Below are positions 1 to 5,247 of a stretch of DNA of 5,441 nucleotides, one piece after another. The notes below the pieces were generated by a model, which had not been told where the DNA came from, made no database searches, and saw only the letters and a list, made by a program, of their open reading frames with translations. A program made the position numbers and the translations under genes. The DNA comes from Sulfurovum sp. (GTDB taxonomy: Bacteria; Campylobacterota; Campylobacteria; Campylobacterales; Sulfurovaceae): contig WFYB01000221.1 of NCBI GenBank assembly GCA_015490315.1, positions 1-5,441 on the forward strand, given 5' to 3'. Every line of letters begins with the position of its first letter. The stretch's first letter is position 1.

Positions 1-743
1 ACGGTGCGATGAGTACCGCGCAGTGCATACGGCTCAAATATGCTGTCGAGTATCTTGCCGGTGAGTGTGATGTATTGGTGTTGATGGGAGGAGAGGATTT
101 CTTCTCCAACGGTATCCATCTCAATATCCTCGAAGATAGCCAAAAGCAAGGCGAGGACGGTTGGGCAAATATCAACGCGATGAATGATCTGATTCGTTCG
201 ATCCTCTTTGCTGAGGATGTAGTAACTATTGCTTCATTTCATCGCAATGCAGGGGCGGGTGGCGTATTTCTCGGTCTGGCATGTGATTTTGTCGCGGGAC
301 GGCAGGGCGTGGTGCTCAACCCGCACTATAAAACATTGGGGCTTACAGGCAGCGAATACCATACCTACACACTCCCCAAAAGGGTGGGCAGTGCCAAAGC
401 GCAGGAGCTGCTGGATGCCTGTCTGCCTATCTCTGCCAAGGAGGCACACAGCATCGGTATGATCGATGCACTCTTTGAAAGTGAGAACTATACTGCATCA
501 CTGCATGTCTTTGCCAAGTCAAAGAGCGATGATGACTACCTTTGGGAGAAGCAGGAGTATTTGGAGATACACGCAGAGGAGATAGAGTGCTGTAAAGAGC
601 GGGAGATCGAGGTGATGTATCCGGAGTTTTGGGAAGAGGAGAGCCCTTTTCATACACTTAGACGCGAGTTCGTTTACAAGGTCTGCCCAAGAGAAACACC
701 CAAAAGGCTCATGGCAACAAACCAAAGGAAGCAATATGCATGA
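1..743 (+). CDS. hypX: HypX, C-terminal crotonase-like domain (partial, 5' end outside window)
   Basis: Known role of the family: HypX (HoxX) makes the CO ligand of the [NiFe]-hydrogenase active site from formyl-tetrahydrofolate. An N-terminal formyltransferase-like domain passes the formyl group to CoA, and a C-terminal enoyl-CoA-hydratase-like domain releases CO. Only the second domain is here. The reading frame is open to base 1, and residues Gly-Ala precede the methionine at 9, giving the family string GAMST, so 9 is internal and not a start. Counting from that Met: FFSNGIHL at 31-38 (crotonase pocket loop), NAGAGG at 80-85 (oxyanion-hole region), NPHYK at 104-108, GSEYHTY at 114-120 and LPKRVG at 122-127, all typical of HypX. 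The tail RREFVYKVCPRETPKRL also fits the family C terminus. The stop overlaps the start of hypA, so the two are probably co-translated. HypX is generally associated with hydrogenase maturation in the presence of oxygen. A plain enoyl-CoA hydratase is unlikely given the NPHYK and GSEY motifs. Confidence 0.93.
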   Translation, partial: GAMSTAQCIRLKYAVEYLAGECDVLVLMGGEDFFSNGIHLNILEDSQKQGEDGWANINAMNDLIRSILFAEDVVTIASFHRNAGAGGVFLGLACDFVAGRQGVVLNPHYKTLGLTGSEYHTYTLPKRVGSAKAQELLDACLPISAKEAHSIGMIDALFESENYTASLHVFAKSKSDDDYLWEKQEYLEIHAEEIECCKEREIEVMYPEFWEEESPFHTLRREFVYKVCPRETPKRLMATNQRKQYA

Positions 744-1077
744 ATACAGTGTAGTACAGGCACTCCTCAACCAATGTGAAGCGGTCGCCCAAGAGAATGG
801 TGCAGAAAAGATCAGCAAAGTGGTCTGCAAAATAGGAGTGATGAGCGGCATCGAGATCCATCTGCTTAAAGTGGCATTCGATACCTTCAAAGAGGGAACG
901 ATGTGTGCAGATGCGGAGTTGATCATCAACGAGCAGAAGCTCAAACTGGAGTGTCGTGAGTGCGGTCATGTCTTTGAGACCGACGAGATACGCTACTTCT
1001 GTGTCGAGTGTGAGAGTCTGAAAGTCAAGGTGCTTGATGGGGAAGATATGTACCTCATGAGTCTGGAAATGGAATAG
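736..1077 (+). CDS. hypA: HypA, nickel-insertion accessory protein for [NiFe] hydrogenase
   Basis: HypA is a cytosolic metallochaperone that, with the GTPase HypB, delivers Ni(II) to the hydrogenase large subunit. In Helicobacter it also serves urease. The 113-residue product matches the usual family length. It begins with Met-His-Glu, and His2 is the universally conserved N-terminal nickel ligand. A zinc site is formed by two CxxC pairs, C73/C76 and C89/C92, within the stretch CRECGHVFETDEIRYFCVEC. The segment GVMSGIEIHLLKVAFD (34-49) is the family's conserved core helix and strand. The start lies inside the hypX stop region (8-base overlap) and is preceded by AAGGA at 725-729, six bases upstream, which points to translational coupling. 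No hypB, C, D, E or F follows, so hypA appears to be the last gene of the hyp cluster here. Confidence 0.97.
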   Translation: MHEYSVVQALLNQCEAVAQENGAEKISKVVCKIGVMSGIEIHLLKVAFDTFKEGTMCADAELIINEQKLKLECRECGHVFETDEIRYFCVECESLKVKVLDGEDMYLMSLEME

Positions 1078-1080
1078 GGC

Positions 1081-1105
1081 CCTCCAAACAACTTTATGGA
1101 GGTTT
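1081..1105 (+). terminator. Possible weak terminator after hypA
   Basis: CCTCCA (1081-1086) and TGGAGG (1097-1102) can form a 6-bp stem with a 10-base loop, starting three bases after the hypA stop and followed by TTT. The U-run is too short for a convincing intrinsic terminator. The right arm shares two bases with the left arm of the longer inverted repeat starting at 1101, so the two structures compete slightly. This could be a terminator, an attenuating hairpin or chance. Confidence 0.3.
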
Positions 1106-1185
1106 CATTCGATGGCGATAAAGGAGCACCCAAACCCGTAGGGCGGCTTTGCCGTTTGCGACTGCCGGAGCTATCGAATGAAACC
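1101..1185. repeat. 85-base inverted-repeat element with internal REP-like hairpin
   Basis: GGTTTCATTCGAT (1101-1113) and ATCGAATGAAACC (1173-1185) are perfect 13-base inverted repeats. Pairing continues inward through G1114-U1172, G1115-C1171 and C1116-G1170, giving a 16-bp stem with one wobble. Inside is a GC-rich hairpin, CGGC (1144-1147) with GCCG (1151-1154) around a TTT loop, preceded by GTAG at 1138-1141. GTAG at the foot of a palindrome is a hallmark of REP sequences moved by RAYT transposases, so a REP/MITE-like element is one reading. The other is a structured leader RNA for the gene at 1220. The 4-base word ATGG lies one base outside each arm (1096-1099 and 1187-1190), which may be a target duplication or chance. 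No transposase is visible. Confidence 0.55.
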
Positions 1186-1219
1186 GATGGTTTTTGGGAA
1201 AACAAATAAGGAGAAAAAG

Positions 1220-1972
1220 ATGCAAGAATATTGGGAACTCTATATGAAGCAGATCGACGGCAACCCCGCCTCGGTACTCTTTAACGCCGGGATTTCGATG
1301 GAGAAGGAGGAGCAGCAATACAGCTATCCGATCATCGCTTTTGTCAAAGTCAAACTCAAAGAGCCCAATGAACGGGGAATGCTCAGCGAATCAGAGGAGC
1401 CGGAGATTTCCTACCTTGAAGACAAGCTTGAAGCCTCTCTGATCAAGTTCCGTATCGGAAAATATGTCGGTCGCATCATCAGTGACAGGTATGTGACCTT
1501 CCTTTACTACCTGCAGTTTACCTACAACTGGCAGGATTTTCTGGCGTTTGCGCTTGGCGAATTTGAAAGTTATGAGATCAGCAGCGGTTATCAGGATGAT
1601 GCCCAGTGGGGATACTATCAAAACCTTCTCTACCCAAACCCCAAAGAGTGGCAGATCATCCAAAACCACAAAGTCTGTGATGCCATGCGTGCCAAAGAGG
1701 ACAACCTCCATCTCCCCCGCGCAATAGAGCATAAACTCTTCTTTACCGAAAGTGAGGCAGAGCGCGATGCGCTGATAGAGAAGCTTCAAAAGGAGGGCTT
1801 CAGGGTGCAAAATGAGATTGAAAATGAAGAGGGCATCAAGGGGCTAAGCTTCTATCGCATCGATAAGCCCTTCTATCACGATATCGATGATCTGACCCTC
1901 ACGCTGATCGACCTGCTAGAAGCACACGGTGCCAGCTATGACGGCTGGGAGACAAGCATCGTCAAATCATAA
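1220..1972 (+). CDS. DUF695 / RraB-domain protein
   Basis: The product is a 250-residue soluble, acidic protein with two recognisable parts. Residues about 4-136 resemble DUF695 (unknown function), with a YSYPIIAFVKVKL strand at 34-46 and an ISYLEDKLEASL helix at 63-74. A following segment, LLYPNPKEWQIIQNHKV at 136-152, leads to the C-terminal part, about 165-247. This resembles RraB, the E. coli protein that binds and inhibits RNase E, and it ends in the signature YDGWET (240-245). Start choice: ATG 1220 has AAGGAG at 1208-1213, six bases upstream, and begins close to the domain. An in-frame ATG at 1178 also has GGAG at 1167-1170, but it lies in the inverted-repeat arm and would add 14 lysine-rich residues. 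The 3' end overlaps the convergent protease gene by 11 bases. Domain assignment is by eye, and the target in this organism is unknown. Confidence 0.85.
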   Translation: MQEYWELYMKQIDGNPASVLFNAGISMEKEEQQYSYPIIAFVKVKLKEPNERGMLSESEEPEISYLEDKLEASLIKFRIGKYVGRIISDRYVTFLYYLQFTYNWQDFLAFALGEFESYEISSGYQDDAQWGYYQNLLYPNPKEWQIIQNHKVCDAMRAKEDNLHLPRAIEHKLFFTESEAERDALIEKLQKEGFRVQNEIENEEGIKGLSFYRIDKPFYHDIDDLTLTLIDLLEAHGASYDGWETSIVKS

Positions 1973-2495
1973 CACCACTGGGGTCATTGGCACGGTTGAT
2001 AATCTCCTGCAATGATACCTTTGAAGAAATCGGGGTGGCTTCGATACCCTTTTTCTTCAAATACTGCAACACCACCGAAATATACCCCTCAAATGCATCT
2101 TCGATCGTCTCACTCAAAGCGATCTGGAAAGTCACATGCTGCGGCACGATGCCTATGAGCATCGTTTCTGGCACTTCATAGCCTTGCAGTTCAAGCATAT
2201 CGAGGCACTGAATCACCCCGATCTCATGTGCTCCGCCACTGTTGAGTCCATATCCTGCAAGCTCCTGTGCCGGAATGGCATAAATGGATGCAGGATCATC
2301 CTCCAGCTCGATGGCGTCAAGGATCAGGATCGGATCACCTTCAATAAAGTAGTTGAAAAGATTGATCCCCTGCACCCCACCGTTAATGATATTCACGGCA
2401 GGTTCAAAGGTAAAGTTCTGTGACAGATAGCTCGCCGCATAGACACCAAGCCCGTCATCTTTTTGCAGTATGTTGCCTATACCTATGATTGTCAT
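1962..2495 (-). CDS. hyaD: [NiFe]-hydrogenase maturation protease (HyaD/HybD family)
   Basis: This is a nickel-dependent endopeptidase that cuts the C-terminal tail of the hydrogenase large subunit after nickel is inserted, the last step before the subunit folds shut. The product is 177 residues, within the family range. It opens with the family signature GIGNILQKDDGLGV (5-18). The three metal-ligand positions of E. coli HybD (Glu16, Asp62, His93) correspond to Asp14, Asp60 in LDAIE, and His90 in GAHEIGV. Asp in place of Glu at the first position occurs in other members such as HycI. The start at 2495 has a purine-rich AGAAAGAG 10-17 bases upstream, a modest ribosome site. It is the last gene of a leftward operon, 26 bases after the 230-residue gene. 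The symbol is at family level: HyaD, HybD, HupD and HydD cannot be told apart without knowing the hydrogenase served. Confidence 0.93.
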   Translation of the reverse strand: MTIIGIGNILQKDDGLGVYAASYLSQNFTFEPAVNIINGGVQGINLFNYFIEGDPILILDAIELEDDPASIYAIPAQELAGYGLNSGGAHEIGVIQCLDMLELQGYEVPETMLIGIVPQHVTFQIALSETIEDAFEGYISVVLQYLKKKGIEATPISSKVSLQEIINRANDPSGVMI

Positions 2496-2521
2496 TTCGC
2501 TTCATCTCTTTCTGAAAGTGG

Positions 2522-3214
2522 CTATTGTGGTGGGCAGATGAAATGACGCATATTGAGTGTCTCAAGCTGATCTTTCCAGGCGAGGATATAGTGGGTATCA
2601 TCGATTGTGTAGAACGCATGTGTATCGGGGAAATAGTGCTCTGCCACTTTTTCAAATCCCTCCTGAGTGAGAGATGAAGACGTCTGCACAAGCCAAACAT
2701 AGGCAATTTTGCGAAGGGCATGGATCTCTTTGCGTTTGCGTACGGTATTACGAAAGTATGTTTCGCATGCTTGGATACTCATATCGTCATCTCTTTTGAA
2801 AGTATCGATCACTGCTTCTATATTTTCTGCTGAAGCGAGTTTTTTCCAGCGGTCATGACGGTACTTGTGGGTATAGGCAGGCAGAGGTTTTTCTTTGGTT
2901 TTGGTGATGAGGTAGTCTATACTTTGCAGGTATGCTGGCGCATGCGCTTTCAAGAGCGCCAACTCCTCTTCAGTGAGATCATCCCGGGTAGTCGTATGCT
3001 TGATGAGTAAGCCCTCTGTCTGAAGAAGATCGTGTTGCTTTAGGGTTTCAAGGATCTCCGGCTCTTTGATCTTCTGACTGTCATGGATAAAAGCAATAAT
3101 ATAGTCTCTAAAGCAGCCGTACTCTGTCTCTCTGAAGATATCGCAAAGCGCTGCAATATCTATAGGGGAGGAGGCTGTTTGGAGGCTCTCCTGGAGTAGC
3201 GTAACAGGTGACAT
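2522..3214 (-). CDS. Hypothetical protein, 230 residues, in the transporter-protease operon
   Basis: I do not recognise this protein. It looks cytosolic and mostly helical: no signal peptide, no membrane segment, many Lys/Glu/Asp residues, and helix-like stretches such as EPEILETLKQ (51-60) and TEEELALLKAH (81-91). A basic, histidine-containing middle (THKYRHDRWKK, 115-125) is followed by RNTVRKRKEIHALRK (155-169), then an aromatic C-terminal part with FYTIDDTHYILAWKD (201-215). Four cysteines (24, 34, 150, 227) are too scattered to suggest a metal cluster, and eleven histidines are spread along the chain. It is very likely real: its ATG overlaps the TGA of the upstream transporter by one base (TGATG, 3212-3216), the frame is intact for its full length, and the protease gene follows 26 bases on. 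A role linked to hydrogenase maturation or to the transporter is only a guess from position. Confidence 0.8.
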   Translation of the reverse strand: MSPVTLLQESLQTASSPIDIAALCDIFRETEYGCFRDYIIAFIHDSQKIKEPEILETLKQHDLLQTEGLLIKHTTTRDDLTEEELALLKAHAPAYLQSIDYLITKTKEKPLPAYTHKYRHDRWKKLASAENIEAVIDTFKRDDDMSIQACETYFRNTVRKRKEIHALRKIAYVWLVQTSSSLTQEGFEKVAEHYFPDTHAFYTIDDTHYILAWKDQLETLNMRHFICPPQ

Positions 3215-4542
3215 CAGCTCAGCATCCCTCGGATCTCATCTTCATCGATCTTGTCTTTATCATATTTGACGACGGCGATATTTTCTGTTTCATTGACATA
3301 TTTTTCGACGATCGCGTCGTGATTGAGTCCCATTACCTTCTCTCTGTCGAAGATATCCAGCGGGAGGTAGACATTCCCGCGGTTGTTGGGGTTTGGCATG
3401 GTCGCAACCCAGATAAACCAGAGAACGGAGAGCCCCATCACGATGAGTGCAAGGGTTTCACGTCCGTAGTGCTGCATCACCCATCCTGCGAGCAGTCCTC
3501 CAAAGAAAATACCGGTGTAGGCAAAGGTGTTAGCAACTCCGAGTGCGGCACCTTTCTGGTGGACTTTGGCAAATTTGGCGACAAAGCTCTGAAGCAGCGG
3601 TTCAAACATATTGAACCCGATAAAGAAGAGTACCACCCCAAGGATAAAGACCCACGGAGTCGTCGCGAAGCCCATCGCCAGGAAGCCCAGCAGGATAGTC
3701 ACGACGGAGATCATGAAGACCTCTTTGCCTTTGTTGTACTTCTCACCGAAGATCGCTGCGGGAGCCATCGCCAGAAAGCCGAAGATCATCGCAGGGAAGT
3801 AGACTTTCCAGAGTTCCGCTTTGCTCCAGCCAAAGCCGCCTGCCGCCTCTGGCTGTGTCATGACTACAGGGATGATGTAGAATGCCATCGTCATGATAGA
3901 GGAGTGGAAGAGGAAAGTGATATACATACGTACCAGCGCCTTGTCCTTAAAGACATCGGCGACTTTCGCCTCCTCTTCGGCATAGGAGTGGACGATCTTT
4001 GGAGGCTGGGGTACAGCGGTAAAGAGGATGAAGATCGCAGCGACTGAGAGGATGGCAGTCAGCCAGAAGAGCTTGTCGATCCCCCAGTGTCCGCCCACAA
4101 TCGGTGCGATGATCATCGCAGCGGCAAACGACAGTGCAATGGTACCTCCCAGTATCGCCATGGCATGTGCACGCTCTTCCTCTTTGACCAGGTCGGCAAC
4201 CATTGCGGAGACGACCGAGCCGATCGCACCTGCACCCTGCAGGAAGCGTCCGAGCAAGAGCATATAGATATTGTCAGAGAGTGCCGAGATGACGGAGCCG
4301 GCGATAAAGATCAGCAACCCGATAAGAATCGCTTTTTTACGTCCTATCTTGTCACTGAGTAGTCCGAAGGGTACCTGAAAGAGTGCCTGTGTCAGGGCAT
4401 AGCCCCCTACAACGACACCGGCGAGGAACGGGGTAGCACCCTCCATGTCGAGTGCATAGATAGAGAGCACCGGAAGTACGATAAAGAGTCCGAAAAATCG
4501 CAGAGCCACGATGAGGCTCAAAGGCATGATCTGTTTAATCAT
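3214..4542 (-). CDS. yajR: MFS transporter, YajR-like, with C-terminal soluble domain
   Basis: This is an inner-membrane major facilitator of 442 residues with about twelve hydrophobic segments in two halves, joined by a charged cytosolic loop at about 178-203 (PKIVHSYAEEEAKVADVFKD). Motif A, GLLSDKIGRKK, is at 60-70, and the motif-B-like RFLQGAGAIG is at 99-108. The N-terminal half resembles E. coli YajR closely (LPVLSIYAL, LTQALFQVPFGLLSD, GRFLQGAGAI). After TM12 a tail at about 391-442 (IVEKYVNETENIAVVKYDKDKID) matches the position and style of YajR's ferredoxin-fold YAM domain. YajR is thought to be a proton-driven exporter of unsettled substrate. The start is supported by GGAG (complement of 4551-4554), eight bases before the ATG, and by a TATAAT box upstream. 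It is the first gene of a three-gene operon with the 230-residue protein and the hydrogenase protease. The substrate cannot be read from the sequence. Confidence 0.9.
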   Translation of the reverse strand: MIKQIMPLSLIVALRFFGLFIVLPVLSIYALDMEGATPFLAGVVVGGYALTQALFQVPFGLLSDKIGRKKAILIGLLIFIAGSVISALSDNIYMLLLGRFLQGAGAIGSVVSAMVADLVKEEERAHAMAILGGTIALSFAAAMIIAPIVGGHWGIDKLFWLTAILSVAAIFILFTAVPQPPKIVHSYAEEEAKVADVFKDKALVRMYITFLFHSSIMTMAFYIIPVVMTQPEAAGGFGWSKAELWKVYFPAMIFGFLAMAPAAIFGEKYNKGKEVFMISVVTILLGFLAMGFATTPWVFILGVVLFFIGFNMFEPLLQSFVAKFAKVHQKGAALGVANTFAYTGIFFGGLLAGWVMQHYGRETLALIVMGLSVLWFIWVATMPNPNNRGNVYLPLDIFDREKVMGLNHDAIVEKYVNETENIAVVKYDKDKIDEDEIRGMLS

Positions 4543-4612
4543 CTTGATATCTCCAATAGGGTAAAATTTGTCTTAATTATATTCCTATTAAGTAAAACAG
4601 AGGTTAATTGCA
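4543..4612. promoter_or_regulatory. Divergent AT-rich promoter region with interrupted palindrome
   Basis: This 70-base spacer separates the leftward yajR-like operon from rightward rdgB and is clearly more AT-rich than the genes on either side. For rdgB, one-mismatch -10 candidates are TAAAAT (4562-4567) and TATATT (4578-4583), and I cannot choose between them. AGAGG at 4599-4603 is the rdgB ribosome site, nine bases before its ATG. CTTAAT (4572-4577) and ATTAAG (4587-4592) form a 6+6 inverted repeat around nine bases. It covers the leftward TATAAT and one rightward candidate, so it could be an operator for both directions. AT-rich sequence yields such repeats by chance fairly often. Confidence 0.5.
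4576..4581 (-). promoter_or_regulatory. Sigma70-type -10 box for the yajR-like operon
   Basis: The minus strand reads TATAAT exactly here, about 33 bases before the transporter ATG, which leaves room for a transcription start and a leader of roughly 25-30 bases with its GGAG ribosome site. No good -35 hexamer lies 16-18 bases upstream, but a T-rich stretch (GTTTTAC) does. That is tolerable in Campylobacterota, where the -35 is poorly conserved. Confidence 0.55.
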
Positions 4613-5218
4613 ATGAAGATAGTCTTGGCTACGGGAAACAGAGGCAAAGTGCGTGAATTTCAGCAGATGTGCCAAGATGAAGTCGTGCCTTTCTCCGATC
4701 TTTTAGGCGAGATGGAGATTGTAGAGGATGGGGAGAGTTTTGCGCAGAATGCTTTGATCAAAGCACGCACGATCCATGAGAAGCTCCAGCAGCACTGTCC
4801 CCGGAGCCCCTATATTGTGATCTCTGATGACTCCGGGATCTCTCTGCCGCTCTTGGGCGGTGCTCCGGGGATCTACTCCGCACGCTATGCCGGAGAGCAA
4901 GCGAGTGACAAAGAGAATCTCTATAAACTGATCGATGCACTCAAAGCCAAAGGTGTGCAGCATACCCCCGCCTACTACACAGCTGCGATCGCGATCGTCT
5001 CACCCTATGGTGAATATGTGGTACACGGCTGGATGCATGGTGAAGTGATCGATGAAGCCAGAGGAGAAAAGGGGTTTGGATACGATCCGATGTTTATCCC
5101 GGAGGGGTTTGAGCAGACACTCGGAGAACTGGATGAGGATATCAAGTCGGAGTTGTCTCACCGCAGCAAAGCGCTGGCGTTGGCGAAGCCTATTATCAAG
5201 ATGTTGCAAAAGAAATAA
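4613..5218 (+). CDS. rdgB: RdgB/HAM1 family dITP/XTP pyrophosphatase
   Basis: This cytosolic house-cleaning enzyme hydrolyses ITP, dITP and XTP to monophosphates and pyrophosphate, keeping deaminated purines out of DNA and RNA. The 201-residue product is full length for the family and carries every signature motif. These are ATGNRGKVREF at 6-16 (triphosphate-binding loop with Asn9 and Lys12), EDGESFAQNALIKA at 38-51 (metal-binding Glu region), ISDDSGI at 70-76 (Asp73 aligns with the catalytic Asp69 of E. coli RdgB), GIYSARY at 86-92, GFGYDPMF at 154-161 (base recognition) and SHRSKAL at 182-188. The start is supported by AGAGG nine bases upstream and by the motif spacing from the N terminus. 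It diverges from the yajR-like operon and is followed closely by the partial gene at 5248. There is no sign of damage or transfer. Confidence 0.97.
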   Translation: MKIVLATGNRGKVREFQQMCQDEVVPFSDLLGEMEIVEDGESFAQNALIKARTIHEKLQQHCPRSPYIVISDDSGISLPLLGGAPGIYSARYAGEQASDKENLYKLIDALKAKGVQHTPAYYTAAIAIVSPYGEYVVHGWMHGEVIDEARGEKGFGYDPMFIPEGFEQTLGELDEDIKSELSHRSKALALAKPIIKMLQKK

Positions 5219-5247
5219 CGATAGGACAATAGACGAGGAAATACAAT

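Noticed and set aside
9..743. ATG at 9 as the true start of the first gene.
   Set aside because: The frame is open to the window edge, the preceding codons Gly-Ala complete the HypX string GAMST, and no ribosome site is visible. The gene begins outside the window.
519..969. Two - strand open frames opposite hypX and hypA.
   Set aside because: Both lie antisense to conserved coding sequence, with no ribosome site or recognisable product.
1173..1185. GAATGAAACC looks like the 3' end of some CRISPR repeats (ATTGAAAC type).
   Set aside because: Only one direct copy exists and no spacers follow. Its partner is inverted, not direct, so this is an inverted-repeat structure and not an array.
1101..1185. 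Integron attC site or a known riboswitch (c-di-GMP or cobalamin type) considered for the inverted-repeat element.
   Set aside because: The ends do not match the attC core sites (RYYYAAC/GTTRRRY) and no cassette structure is present. Short words such as GCAAAGCC on the reverse strand recall the c-di-GMP aptamer, but the rest of the consensus is missing.
2455..2721. - strand open frame bridging the end of the 230-residue gene and the start of the protease gene.
   Set aside because: It overlaps two better-supported genes in another frame, and its product (ending DNHRYRQHTAKR) shows no family features.
3208..4047. Long + strand open frame (279 codons) opposite the transporter.
   Set aside because: It is antisense to a clearly conserved MFS gene. 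The product is a low-complexity Asp/His/Arg-rich chain with no domain, as expected from a codon-biased shadow.
4985..5000. GCGATCGCGATCG run within rdgB, similar to the cyanobacterial HIP1 palindrome.
   Set aside because: It is a single occurrence that simply encodes Ala-Ile-Ala-Ile in a conserved strand of RdgB.
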